From Pedobacter paludis (GTDB lineage Bacteria; Bacteroidota; Bacteroidia; Sphingobacteriales; Sphingobacteriaceae), in contig NZ_QGNY01000005.1 of assembly GCF_003173575.1 (NCBI RefSeq), forward strand, positions 1 through 64,000: 64,000 bases of DNA, read 5' to 3'. The notes under the pieces are model-generated. The model saw only the letters and a list, made by a program, of their open reading frames with translations. It searched no databases and had not been told where the DNA came from. Below are positions 52,106 to 60,569 of the stretch, piece by piece (the stretch's first letter is position 1; each line of letters begins with the position of its first letter). Position numbers and translations under genes: made by a program.

Positions 52106-52229
52106 TTGGAAAGCAATGACTGTATAGAAATTAAAGTCTGTTCCCGCCATTTGCTACAATCTTTTTGTTGGCTAGTGTGATATTTAGGGCTATTGCAAAC
52201 AAAAAGTATTTTCGCGGCTGTCGGGTTTA
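52106..52229 (-). repeat. Intergenic repeat family 1, copy D
   Basis: Read on the minus strand it starts TAAACCCGACAGCCGCG, has ATGGCGGGAACAGACTTTA in the middle and ends TTGCTTTCCAAA. The GCGGGAACA-ACTTTAATT block is shared with copy B. Confidence 0.6.
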
Positions 52230-52277
52230 GAAAATCAGGAAACTGCAAAAAAACATAGTTTGCAAAGCGCCAATTTT

Positions 52278-52382
52278 GGCTAAAGCCTAACGTGCTTTAT
52301 TTATATTCCGTCAGTTGAAACTGACGGCAATGACAAACAAAATGGCTTTTGAAATTCATGCCCGTTCGGCTTTAGCCAACGG
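52278..52382. repeat. REP-like palindromes, site 2
   Basis: GGCTAAAGCC (52278-52287); CCGTCAGTT (52308-52316) pairing with AACTGACGG (52319-52327) across a GA loop and followed by CAATGA; and CCGTTCGGCT (52362-52371) pairing with AGCCAACGG (52374-52382) with one bulge. Same 9-bp stem, GA loop and CAATGA flank as site 1, with different stem sequence. Confidence 0.65.
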
Positions 52383-52501
52383 AAACCTAAAGCAGACAGC
52401 ATGAATGTTAGTGAACCTAACCAAATTAAGCCTAAAGCACAATGCTTTTTTTATTTGCACTTAGATCTTAATTCTTTACTCCTTATTCTTTGTTCTCTAA
52501 C

Positions 52502-53065
52502 CTACTTCTGCACCTTCCATCCTTCATCTTTACTCAACTTTAATTTATACGTTTTGGTAATGAAGTTGCTGTTTTCGTTTGCATCCTTATCAAATGGAGC
52601 AAAGTCGGTGTTTACCTTTTTTAATGATACGGTAACTTTTGCCGTACTCGAATTTACCTGAGAAAAATCTACAGGTTTTTCATCTGATAAAAGATATTCG
52701 ACAACTTTAACAGTAGCTTTATCATCATCCTGCTTTAAAACCAGTGGGCTAGCCTTATCTGTTAAAGTAATTTGATAAACAAAACTGCTGTCTTTAGAAA
52801 GGAACTTTTTTTTCGCCTCTTTTAAATTGATTGAAACCACGCCTTTGCTTTCTAGTGTTCTGTATTTTCCCAGTTCAACCTTATCGCTTGTACTGCTAAA
52901 TTTCATTTCTCCAAAATTAAAGCGTGTGGTTTTATATTCAGGATTCGCTTTCAGATAATCTGTAATCACTTCACCAGCCTCACTTTGGTTAATGGTTGTT
53001 TTATTTTTACATCCGGCAAAGCCGATAACAATTATAGATAAAATATAAATGGTAAGTTTTTTCAT
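52502..53065 (-). CDS. Hypothetical lipoprotein
   Basis: 187 aa. Signal and lipobox GFAGC, lipidation Cys at about 19. The mature part is a predicted beta-rich domain with an acidic/basic mosaic, FNFGEMKFSSTSDKVELGKY, and no enzyme motif. Not recognised. It stands alone between the repeat gap and the DMT transporter gene on the same strand, with T-rich spacer sequence on both sides. Confidence 0.65.
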   Translation of the reverse strand: MKKLTIYILSIIVIGFAGCKNKTTINQSEAGEVITDYLKANPEYKTTRFNFGEMKFSSTSDKVELGKYRTLESKGVVSINLKEAKKKFLSKDSSFVYQITLTDKASPLVLKQDDDKATVKVVEYLLSDEKPVDFSQVNSSTAKVTVSLKKVNTDFAPFDKDANENSNFITKTYKLKLSKDEGWKVQK

Positions 53066-53173
53066 GTCTTTATGTTAAGCTTTTTAAAGATATTTAATTT
53101 TTTTATAAGTCCGAAGCCTGGAGTCCGAAAGTCGGAAGATATTAGTCAATTAAAACCTTACACCCTAAACCTC

Positions 53174-54070
53174 TTACCTTAAACCCTTCTTCAAACACTT
53201 TAAATTGGGCAAAACCATAGCGGATAAAATTACGGCAACACCAACCCAGCGCAAAAAAGAAACCTGTTCTTGTAATACAAAACCAGCCATCATTACGGCA
53301 ACAGGCAATTCAGCGGCGCTTAAAATAGAACTTAAAGCCGTCCCGATTCTTGGAACACCTTCTGCATAAAATAGCGGTGGAATTACCGTTCCGAAAACTG
53401 CAATAATTAATCCCCATTTTAAGAGCGATCCATTAAGTGCTCCATCAAACAAAAATGTGGGCGGAAAAATGATAAATATTAAAACGCAAGCACCCGTAAT
53501 CATTAGCGCACTTTTCTTTAACGGTGGATATTCATTTCCAATTCTTCCGCTCAGCATTAAAAAACCCGCATAAGATAGTGCAGCCAATAATCCAAAACCA
53601 ATTCCCTTTAAACTGATGGATTGAATGCTTGCTTCTACCATTCCACTGGCCAAAACCGTTCCGCCCAAAACTAAAAGAATAGCCATGAATTGCAGGCCCG
53701 TTGGTTTCTTTTTAAAAATGATGAATTCCATTAAAATGCTCATCCATATAAACTGCATCAACAAAATTATGGCAACTGAATTGGGTACAAGTTTTACGCA
53801 TTGATAATAAAACACACTAACCAAACCAGTACAAGTTCCGGCTAAAATCATTTTCCACCAAGGTGTTTTAATTTCGATTTCTTTAATCTTGTATTTTGAG
53901 GTTCGACTTTGAAAGAAGAATAAAATCCACAGGATTACAGCGCCAAAAAAAGCCTGCGCTCCAGTTACATCGCCAAGTGTATAGCCATCGTGGTAAGCCA
54001 GTTTTACAAAAGTAGAAAGGATGCCGAAACTACAGGCACCGAAAAAAACAAGGAGAATTCCTTTTAACAT
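53174..54070 (-). CDS. EamA/DMT-family transporter
   Basis: A 298-aa inner-membrane transporter with ten predicted helices in two EamA repeats, the usual size for drug/metabolite transporters. GACSFGILSTFVKLAY opens the first repeat and GIGFGLLAALSYAGFLML the second. Substrate unknown (metabolite or amino-acid efflux is typical). Upstream is a large inverted repeat (54083-54169) that separates it from pdxJ. Confidence 0.85.
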   Translation of the reverse strand: MLKGILLVFFGACSFGILSTFVKLAYHDGYTLGDVTGAQAFFGAVILWILFFFQSRTSKYKIKEIEIKTPWWKMILAGTCTGLVSVFYYQCVKLVPNSVAIILLMQFIWMSILMEFIIFKKKPTGLQFMAILLVLGGTVLASGMVEASIQSISLKGIGFGLLAALSYAGFLMLSGRIGNEYPPLKKSALMITGACVLIFIIFPPTFLFDGALNGSLLKWGLIIAVFGTVIPPLFYAEGVPRIGTALSSILSAAELPVAVMMAGFVLQEQVSFLRWVGVAVILSAMVLPNLKCLKKGLR

Positions 54071-54082
54071 AATAAAGTTCAG

Positions 54083-54169
54083 AGTGAAAAGTTTAGAGTA
54101 AAAAGTTAATTGTATAAAGTGTCCAGACGTGTACCAAAACTTTCAACTTTATACTCTAAACTTTTCACT
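54083..54169. repeat. 18-bp perfect inverted repeat between pdxJ and the DMT gene
   Basis: AGTGAAAAGTTTAGAGTA (54083-54100) pairs perfectly with TACTCTAAACTTTTCACT (54152-54169); pairing continues inward after one mismatch with AAAGTT. The right arm ends at the pdxJ stop codon. Confidence 0.7.
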
Positions 54170-54885
54170 TAAATAAGTTGTTGTAAATATTTCTGAACAG
54201 TAGTCTCCAAACCCAAATAAAGTGCGTCGCTAATTAGCGCATGGCCAATAGAAACTTCCAACAAACCTGGGATGCTCTGCGCAAAGTAATGCAGATTATG
54301 CAAATCTAAATCATGACCAGCGTTTATACCCAGGCCTAATTTATTGGCATGGTGCGCAGCCGCAATGTAACTCACTATCGCTTTCTCACGGTCGGCAAAA
54401 TAGTTATGCGCATACGTTTCGGTATATAACTCAATTCTATCTGTTCCGGTTTCGGCAGCACCTTCTACCATTTCAACTACAGGATCAACGAAAATAGAAA
54501 CACGAATGCCTTCCTTTTGGAAAACAGCAACCATTTCTTTAAGATAATCTTTGTATTTTAGGGTATCCCAACCATGATTGGAGGTAATCTGACCTTCAGC
54601 ATCGGGCACCAAAGTAACCTGAGCGGGCTTGTTAGCCAAAACCAGATCGACAAATTTATCTTCTTTACAATTGCCTTCAATGTTAAACTCAGTTGCAATT
54701 ACTGCCTTTAAATCGTAAACATCCTGATAACGAATATGGCGTTCGTCTGGGCGAGGATGTACAGTAATTCCTTGCGCTCCAAAACGTTCGCAATCTAATG
54801 CAACTTTAACTAAATCAGGATTATTACCTCCACGACTGTTACGAAGCGTAGCAATTTTATTGATGTTAACCGATAATTTTGTCAT
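54169..54885 (-). CDS. pdxJ: Pyridoxine 5'-phosphate synthase
   Basis: A 238-aa TIM-barrel enzyme joining 3-amino-2-oxopropyl phosphate and 1-deoxyxylulose 5-phosphate to make vitamin B6. Motifs [15 protein letters not shown] at the N-terminus, [12 protein letters not shown] near 40-51, and [13 protein letters not shown] near 190 contain the phosphate- and substrate-binding residues. The start is immediately preceded by a -7 element (54890-54897), so a leaderless message is likely. Confidence 0.95.
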   Translation of the reverse strand: MTKLSVNINKIATLRNSRGGNNPDLVKVALDCERFGAQGITVHPRPDERHIRYQDVYDLKAVIATEFNIEGNCKEDKFVDLVLANKPAQVTLVPDAEGQITSNHGWDTLKYKDYLKEMVAVFQKEGIRVSIFVDPVVEMVEGAAETGTDRIELYTETYAHNYFADREKAIVSYIAAAHHANKLGLGINAGHDLDLHNLHYFAQSIPGLLEVSIGHALISDALYLGLETTVQKYLQQLI

Positions 54886-54889
54886 ACAG

Positions 54890-54897
54890 CAAAGATA
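54890..54897 (-). promoter_or_regulatory. -7 element of pdxJ, adjoining the start
   Basis: TATCTTTG on the minus strand with its last base 5 nt from the ATG, so transcription would begin at or next to the start codon. No clear -33 element. Confidence 0.55.
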
Positions 54898-54969
54898 ATG
54901 CTTTGGGTTTGTTAATCGGAAACCATAAATAAATTTGACTTTTTTTTGCTCATATTTGTTCAGACTTTA

Positions 54970-56610
54970 ATGAATTTGAAAGATCAGCTTTTATATAAAA
55001 TCCTCCTAGTTTTAATTGTTGCCGTAAGTGCCTTAGCGCTATTTGGCGGAATTATGGAACCCGACTCGGCATTGTACGCTTCTATAGCTAAAAACATGGT
55101 ATTGCGAAACGATTATATAAATATTTATGTTCGCGGTGCAGATTGGCTAGACAAACCACATTTAACATTTTGGTTCGCAGCGATGTCTTTCAAGCTCTTT
55201 GGGGTTACAGCTTTTGCCTACAAACTTCCATCCTTTTTATTCGGATTATTGGGTGCTTGTTATATTTATAAACTGGCAAAAGATATCTACAACAAAGAAA
55301 TTGGATTAATCAGTTCGTTAATTTTTTTAAGCTCGCTCCATGTATTGATTTCTACTTTTGATGTTCGAGCGGAAGTTTACATCACCACTTTTACATTCGC
55401 AGCCATTTACCATTATTATAAAGCACATCAAGGTTCTTTTTGGCATATTGTTGCCGGATCATTGTTCGCCGCATGCGCCATAATGATTAAAGGAATTTTT
55501 GTTTTGATTCCTGTTTTCGGTGGCTTTATTATTTATTGGCTATCCACCAACCAATGGAAACAGTTGTTGAAACCAAAATGGTGGCTGGCCATTGTTTTAA
55601 TTTTCATTTTCATCATTCCGGAACTTTACACACTGTACGTTCAGTTTGATTTACACCCAGAGAAAATAGTATTTGGCAAAACTCATGTTTCAGGGTTAAA
55701 ATTTTTCTTTTGGGATAGCCAATTTGGACGTTTCTTTAACAATGGCCCGATAAAAGGCAAAGGCGATATTTCATTTTTTCTGCACACTACGCTTTGGGCT
55801 TTTTTACCCTGGTCTATTTTATTTTATACGGCAGTATTCAACCTTTTCAAAAGGGAAAACAGAATAAATCTACCATCAGAAAGCATTTTTATTTGGGTAA
55901 GTGCGGCGATTACTTTCCTATTGTTCTCGCTTTCCAAATTTCAGTTACCGCACTATATTCTTATTATTTTGCCACAATTTGCAATAATTACGGCCATCTA
56001 CATACAGAAACTAAAAGACAGAAGCCTGAAAATTTTTATTACGATTCAAAACGTATTGGCCATTTTAGTAATCTTAATTCTTTCTTCAATAGCTGTGTTT
56101 TTTAAGTTTGATTATAATTACATCGCATTGGTTATTTTAGTTGGATTATTAATTATCTCATTTATATTTTTTAAAGGATTAAGCACCAGAATACTTTTGG
56201 CTAGAAGCATTTTTATCTCTATTGGGATGATGATCTTTCTATCAGGGTTTTTCTATCCCTCGGTTTTAAAATATGAAGCGGGAATGGAAGCTGGAAATTG
56301 GTTAAAGAAAAACTATCCAAAGGCAAAAGCATCCGTTTTAATGTATCCTGATACTTATTCTTTTGATTTCTACGCCAATGGTGAACCGAAATATTTCTGG
56401 AGTTACGAGGAACTTACCAAGGTTAAAAATAAAGAAGATTTAATTATTTATACGCCAGAGGCTGAACTGGCAAGATTACAAACCGAATACCATACTGAAG
56501 TGTTAAAATCATTTGAGTATTATCACATTACAAAACTGACCGGAAAATTTATCAATGCTAAAACACGCCCTCAGGTTTTAGAACATTTCTATTTGGTTAA
56601 AATACATTAG
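54970..56610 (+). CDS. Glycosyltransferase family 39 protein (ArnT-like)
   Basis: A 546-aa polytopic membrane protein of the GT-C fold, with about 10-12 helices. The first periplasmic loop has MEPDSALYASIAKNM with the acidic residues expected for catalysis, followed by WLDKPHLTFW; then a C-terminal soluble part. ArnT/PMT relatives transfer sugars from polyprenyl carriers onto lipid A, proteins or other acceptors. The ATG at 54970 replaces an in-frame TTG 24 bases earlier. The GtrA gene follows after 1 bp, so the pair is co-expressed. Confidence 0.85.
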   Translation: MNLKDQLLYKILLVLIVAVSALALFGGIMEPDSALYASIAKNMVLRNDYINIYVRGADWLDKPHLTFWFAAMSFKLFGVTAFAYKLPSFLFGLLGACYIYKLAKDIYNKEIGLISSLIFLSSLHVLISTFDVRAEVYITTFTFAAIYHYYKAHQGSFWHIVAGSLFAACAIMIKGIFVLIPVFGGFIIYWLSTNQWKQLLKPKWWLAIVLIFIFIIPELYTLYVQFDLHPEKIVFGKTHVSGLKFFFWDSQFGRFFNNGPIKGKGDISFFLHTTLWAFLPWSILFYTAVFNLFKRENRINLPSESIFIWVSAAITFLLFSLSKFQLPHYILIILPQFAIITAIYIQKLKDRSLKIFITIQNVLAILVILILSSIAVFFKFDYNYIALVILVGLLIISFIFFKGLSTRILLARSIFISIGMMIFLSGFFYPSVLKYEAGMEAGNWLKKNYPKAKASVLMYPDTYSFDFYANGEPKYFWSYEELTKVKNKEDLIIYTPEAELARLQTEYHTEVLKSFEYYHITKLTGKFINAKTRPQVLEHFYLVKIH

Positions 56611-56611
56611 C

Positions 56612-56992
56612 ATGGAGTTATTCTTCCGCATTATAAAATTTGGATTAACCGGCCTACTGGGTATGGCGATCGATTTTGGTGCCACCTGGCTTTTTAAGGA
56701 AAAGATAAAGGTAAATAAGTATCTGGCCAACGCCATTGGTTTTACCCTAGCGGTAACCAATAATTATTTAATTAACCGAGTGTGGACTTTTCAAAGTACC
56801 AATGCACATTGGGGCACAGAATTTACTAAGTTTTTGGTCGTAAGTTTAATCGGCTTGGGTTTAAATACCTTTATTATTTATCTTTTCCATCAAAGAAAAA
56901 ATGGAACTAATTTTTACATAGCTAAATTCTTTGCTATTGTAATTGTTTTTATTTGGAATTTCTTAGCGAATATGCTGTTTACGTTTAAATAA
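56612..56992 (+). CDS. GtrA family membrane protein
   Basis: A 126-aa protein with four membrane helices, the GtrA fold: IKFGLTGLLGMAIDFGATWL opens it and NNYLINRVWTF is the conserved loop. GtrA proteins are thought to flip or present polyprenyl-linked sugars for a partner glycosyltransferase. It begins 1 bp after the GT39 gene, which probably uses its product. Convergent with the small gene at 57060. Confidence 0.87.
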   Translation: MELFFRIIKFGLTGLLGMAIDFGATWLFKEKIKVNKYLANAIGFTLAVTNNYLINRVWTFQSTNAHWGTEFTKFLVVSLIGLGLNTFIIYLFHQRKNGTNFYIAKFFAIVIVFIWNFLANMLFTFK

Positions 56993-57059
56993 GCGGTTTT
57001 GAAACACTTTGAGAAAGATCAAGCCTAATGAACCAATAACCAGTGAACAAATAAACGAT

Positions 57060-57182
57060 CTAAGTAACATTTTTGCCAATAAAATAGAACACCACAAGCC
57101 AAATTATCCCTTTAATCAGGAAGAATAAAAACCCAACTAGCCCTACCCGCTTAAACCATAATTTTACTTTTTCTTTGTTCAT
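57060..57182 (-). CDS. Small membrane protein (40 aa)
   Basis: A 40-residue protein reading MNKEKVKLWFKR, then a hydrophobic helix of about 22 residues (VGLVGFLFFLIKGIIWLVVF), then a short basic tail ending GKNVT. One membrane helix with positive residues on both sides suggests an inner-membrane small protein. It is opposite to GtrA. A TATCTTTA-like element lies a few bases upstream of the ATG. Function unknown; the coding signal is the clean hydrophobic pattern. Confidence 0.6.
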   Translation of the reverse strand: MNKEKVKLWFKRVGLVGFLFFLIKGIIWLVVFYFIGKNVT

Positions 57183-57218
57183 TGCGCCGTTTGGTAAAGA
57201 TAACGGATTTGAACTTAA

Positions 57219-57731
57219 TTAGAAAGATTTTAAATAAGGAATTTTATTTTTTTGCTTAAAACTGATGCTACTGATACTACCTTTTCCATCCTTATTATTT
57301 GCAGTAACAATTTTAGCAACGATCTGATCATTGGAATAGATATCGGTCTTAATTGTTTGATTAACAGCCAACTTCCTTTGTTCTAGTTTAAAGTTGAAAT
57401 TCTTAATGAGATCTTCTTTTAGACTCGCAACTTCATCTATTTGATTGGTTAGGCAGGTTAGCTCGGTAATATTGTTTTCTACGGCTTTTAGCGAGATCAA
57501 ACGATCACCTTCAAATTCGAGCATGGTTATACTTTGCGGAAGTACTTTATTTTCTATTTTACGACTTAGTTTATATCCTTTTTGAATTAAAAAATTAGCA
57601 CCATCAGAAATTGATTTTGCCTGATAAGCTTTTAAAAGGATAGAAGAAATAGATTCTGGTTTGCTAGAGCCTGTATCGCTACAACCAATAGATAGAAACA
57701 ATAAAAAGAAAAAATAGAGCGATTTTTTCAT
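57219..57731 (-). CDS. Hypothetical lipoprotein
   Basis: 170 aa. Signal with SIGC, lipidation Cys at about 17. The mature part is a helix-rich domain, then a predicted beta section, ending SISFKQKNKIPYLKSF. No recognised family. It lies 36 bp upstream of the small membrane gene on the same strand and is divergent from the polysaccharide-deacetylase-like gene. Confidence 0.62.
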   Translation of the reverse strand: MKKSLYFFFLLFLSIGCSDTGSSKPESISSILLKAYQAKSISDGANFLIQKGYKLSRKIENKVLPQSITMLEFEGDRLISLKAVENNITELTCLTNQIDEVASLKEDLIKNFNFKLEQRKLAVNQTIKTDIYSNDQIVAKIVTANNKDGKGSISSISFKQKNKIPYLKSF

Positions 57732-57805
57732 AGAATATCTTAGCTTCCTAATTCAAATATAAGATTATTTTTGACTGTTGAAACTTTCGTATTATTTTTA
57801 ACAAT

Positions 57806-58771
57806 ATGAGATACAAATTTCTACTTCTTATAATCCTTTTAGCATCAAGCAGTTTTGCACAAAACTTCGAAATAATTAAGCGATATAAAGTGAGTTATGC
57901 TATGGCATCTCAGAATCAAGAAAAACTGATTGCTTTAAGAAGTTTTGTAAGTAACAATCAGAAATATCTGCTTTTAGTAAACCCAAACAGCTTAGAAACT
58001 AAAATAGAAGTTGCCAATAAATACACCTTAAATAGTTTAGAATATTCAAATGTATTGGCCATTTTTAAAAGCACAGCATATGTGAAATCACTGGAAGCTG
58101 CATCAGCAAAAGATCTGCAATTGCAAAATGCAGGTATAGATCATGCCATTCCAAACGAAAAAGGCATTACCCTAACCATCGATCTTTGTCCATCGCACAA
58201 AGGTTTGGACAGAATTATTTTTCAATCTGTTTTTGATGAATTTAAAAAGATAGAACAACCTGCGCCATTGGCCGTATCAGTTTCTGGGAAATGGATGCTC
58301 AAACATCAGGATGATCTGAATTGGTTGAAAAGTTTGGTTGATAAAAAAGAATTGGATATTACCTGGGTTAATCATTCTTTTAATCATGAAGTAAACAGTT
58401 TGCCCTTGGCTGAAAACTTTTTGCTTGCCAAAGGAACAGATTTGGACGTTGAGGTTTTGGAGAATGAAAAGTTGATGCTGAAAAATGGATTAACGCCATC
58501 GGTGTTTTTTCGTTTCCCGGGTTTGGTTTCCGATAAAACAATAGTTCAAAAAATTGACGCGTATGGCCTAATTCCAATTGGCAGCGATGCATGGCTGGCT
58601 AAAGGTCAACAACCGAATGCGGGAAGTATTGTCTTGATTCATGGTAATGGCAATGAAGAAATCGGCGTTAAGGATTTTATCAAATTGTTAAAATCCAAGC
58701 AAGCGGATGTTATGAATAAGCAATGGCTTTTGTTTGATTTAAGGCAGGGTTTGGAAAAGGAATTTGAATAA
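57806..58771 (+). CDS. Polysaccharide deacetylase-like (NodB-fold) exported protein
   Basis: A 321-aa exported protein with a signal peptide at about 1-18 (SSSFAQ). The C-terminal 190 residues match the carbohydrate esterase 4 fold: LTIDLCPSHKG provides the Asp of motif 1 (usually TFDDGP), NHSFNHEV is the HSxxH metal motif, FFRFPG is motif 3, and IHGNG resembles the last motif. The N-terminal 110 residues are a separate domain. The altered motif 1 leaves catalytic activity uncertain. Confidence 0.75.
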   Translation: MRYKFLLLIILLASSSFAQNFEIIKRYKVSYAMASQNQEKLIALRSFVSNNQKYLLLVNPNSLETKIEVANKYTLNSLEYSNVLAIFKSTAYVKSLEAASAKDLQLQNAGIDHAIPNEKGITLTIDLCPSHKGLDRIIFQSVFDEFKKIEQPAPLAVSVSGKWMLKHQDDLNWLKSLVDKKELDITWVNHSFNHEVNSLPLAENFLLAKGTDLDVEVLENEKLMLKNGLTPSVFFRFPGLVSDKTIVQKIDAYGLIPIGSDAWLAKGQQPNAGSIVLIHGNGNEEIGVKDFIKLLKSKQADVMNKQWLLFDLRQGLEKEFE

Positions 58772-58858
58772 TTTTCCGGAGATAAAAAAAGCAGATTTAT
58801 ATTGGTTCTTCATTTCCATCGGAGTGCAATGATGTGGTGAAACCTACCTTCAAAGATT

Positions 58859-58924
58859 TAGCGTCATTGCTTAGCACTTGGTTTTCCAACACAAGCGAAA
58901 TGACGAAGTATCGCAATGACGCTA
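58859..58924 (+). terminator. Hairpin after the deacetylase-like gene
   Basis: TAGCGTCATTGC (58859-58870) and GCAATGACGCTA (58913-58924) are perfect 12-bp complements, followed by a T run. The right arm covers the stop codon of the convergent DUF6370-like gene. Confidence 0.6.
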
Positions 58925-59263
58925 CTTTTTTGTTGGCAACAACTTTATCTCCTTTGCCTTAAAGCGGTTATTTACAATTTCGCCGGTTACTTCTGCTTTG
59001 CTTACGGCGTTGCAGAAACCGTGTTCGCCATGGGCATCACCAAAATCATCGATGCTTTTACCATCAACGAAATAAGGCTTGCCATCAATTTTCACTGCAA
59101 GTTCACAATCTTTACCCTTCATTTTAAATTGACATTCGCCACAAGCAATATCAACAACTTGTTTAGTAACCACTTTTGATGATGCCGCTTTTTTAGGTGC
59201 GGTTTGTGCGCTTGCACCAATTGCAAATACACCAAAAACCAAAGCCAAAATTATATTTTTCAT
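58922..59263 (-). CDS. Exported small cysteine protein (DUF6370-like)
   Basis: 113 aa. Signal peptide at about 1-19 (GASAQ). The mature domain has DIACGECQFKMKGKDCELAV and HGEHGFCNAV, giving four conserved cysteines and two histidines, which suggests a metal or redox site in the periplasm. It matches a small family conserved in Bacteroidota (DUF6370). The ATG at 59263 is chosen over an in-frame ATG 10 codons upstream because it starts the signal peptide. Confidence 0.72.
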   Translation of the reverse strand: MKNIILALVFGVFAIGASAQTAPKKAASSKVVTKQVVDIACGECQFKMKGKDCELAVKIDGKPYFVDGKSIDDFGDAHGEHGFCNAVSKAEVTGEIVNNRFKAKEIKLLPTKK

Positions 59264-59375
59264 GATTGTAAATTGTTTATATACTTGCCACATATCCTAA
59301 TGTATAACTTTGCCTAGAGATAAATGGGATGAACAAATGTAGGTTTTTTGGTTCAAAAGCGCTTCAATTCTTTTT

Positions 59376-59460
59376 AAATAAACCTGATTGTAGTGAGCAC
59401 GAAATGCAATGGAGTAAAACGGAAAGCAGGACTACAGTTAACCAAGCATTACAGAACCAA
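59376..59460 (+). repeat. Intergenic repeat family 1, diverged copy C
   Basis: TAAATAAACCTGATTGTAGT, then AACGGAAAGCAGGACTAC. The opening TAAATAAACC and the GGACTAC motif resemble copy A; the middle and end are degenerate. Relation to the family is weaker than for A, B and D. Confidence 0.35.
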
Positions 59461-59513
59461 GATTTTCAAAAACTTTTTAAAAATATGTTTCCTTAACACA
59501 ACAATCAAAAAAC

Positions 59514-60569
59514 CTAAGCTTGAGTATGTTTCTTCTTTTTGGGAAAGATGAGTGATGCCACAATACTAATAACCAATATGCTTAGAATTACAATTAAGGA
59601 ATGTTCTGTGGTGAAACCCCATTTTTCTAGGTATACATGCCCCAGCATTTTAACGCCAATAAAACTTAACAAAACAGCTAAGCCCGTTTTTAAATAGTGG
59701 AATTTATGGATGATGTTGACCAATAAAAAAAACATGGAACGCAAACCCATAATGGCAAAAATATTGGAGAAAAAGACGATATATGGATCTTTGGTTACTG
59801 CAAAAATTGCGGGGATGGAATCCACTGCAAAAAGTAGATCGGTAAATTCTACAATTAACAGAACCAAAAATAGCGGTGTAACCATCCGTTTGGCATTAAT
59901 TTTTACAAAGAAGTGCTTGCCTTCGTATTTGGGATGTATGGAGAATATTTTTGATGCCCACTTTACTACAGGGTGATTTTCGGGATCAATCTTATCATCG
60001 CCTTCCTTACTAAAAAACATCCTTATTCCGGTAAAAACCAGAAAAGCACCAAATAAATAAAGAATCCAGGCAAACTTTGCAATTAAGGCGGCGCCAACAA
60101 AAATGAAGATGAATCGCATAACAATTGCGCCTAAAATACCCCAGAATAATACACGGTGATAGTACTTTTCTTCGACAGCGAATGCGGAGAAAATTAGAAC
60201 GATTACAAAAATGTTATCTACAGAAAGTGCATATTCTATAACATAGCCGGTAAGAAATTCGAGGCCAAGGTTTTGCTTGTAGAGCATTAAGCTCTCTTGA
60301 AAATTATTTGGTATAAGGCTAATGTTGTGCTGATGCCTAACTACGATTTCTTTTAGATGCGCAAAATCTTTAATTCCGTGGAGTTCTTGCCCTTCGGTTA
60401 TTAGGATGAAATAAAAGCCGATGGCCATTGCCACCATAATTAAACTCATTACGCCGGCTTGCTTTAAGCTTACAACATGCTCTTTCCTGCTAAAAAGACC
60501 TAAATCTAATGCAAGAATAAGGGCAATAAATAAAAGAAATCCGATGCTGAAGATTAATTCGTTACTCAT
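59514..60569 (-). CDS. TerC/Alx family membrane protein
   Basis: A 351-aa polytopic protein of the TerC superfamily. Conserved acidic patches in helices: EYALSVDNIFVIVLIFSAF near 108-126 and IVEFTDLLFAVDSIPAIFAV near 235-254, which are thought to bind manganese or other metals. Length fits Alx-type Mn exporters. It starts one base after the polyprenyl synthase gene stop, so translation is coupled. I see no yybP-ykoY type riboswitch upstream. Confidence 0.88.
   Translation of the reverse strand: MSNELIFSIGFLLFIALILALDLGLFSRKEHVVSLKQAGVMSLIMVAMAIGFYFILITEGQELHGIKDFAHLKEIVVRHQHNISLIPNNFQESLMLYKQNLGLEFLTGYVIEYALSVDNIFVIVLIFSAFAVEEKYYHRVLFWGILGAIVMRFIFIFVGAALIAKFAWILYLFGAFLVFTGIRMFFSKEGDDKIDPENHPVVKWASKIFSIHPKYEGKHFFVKINAKRMVTPLFLVLLIVEFTDLLFAVDSIPAIFAVTKDPYIVFFSNIFAIMGLRSMFFLLVNIIHKFHYLKTGLAVLLSFIGVKMLGHVYLEKWGFTTEHSLIVILSILVISIVASLIFPKKKKHTQA

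Larger units (their letters stand above)
51936..52501. other. 566-bp gap upstream of gcvP
   Basis: It contains the gcvP -7 element, copy D of repeat family 1 (52106-52229, minus) and REP-like palindromes (52278-52382). About 51970-52100 and 52390-52500 hold nothing I can name beyond T-rich and CTTTACTCC-type words. Confidence 0.6.

Noticed and set aside
51936..52501. Glycine riboswitch for gcvP
   Set aside because: The gap contains repeats and palindromes, but I could not identify the conserved glycine aptamer core.
59514..60569. yybP-ykoY manganese riboswitch upstream of the TerC-like gene
   Set aside because: The gene starts one base after the preceding gene, so there is no leader, and no such fold is visible upstream of the pair.
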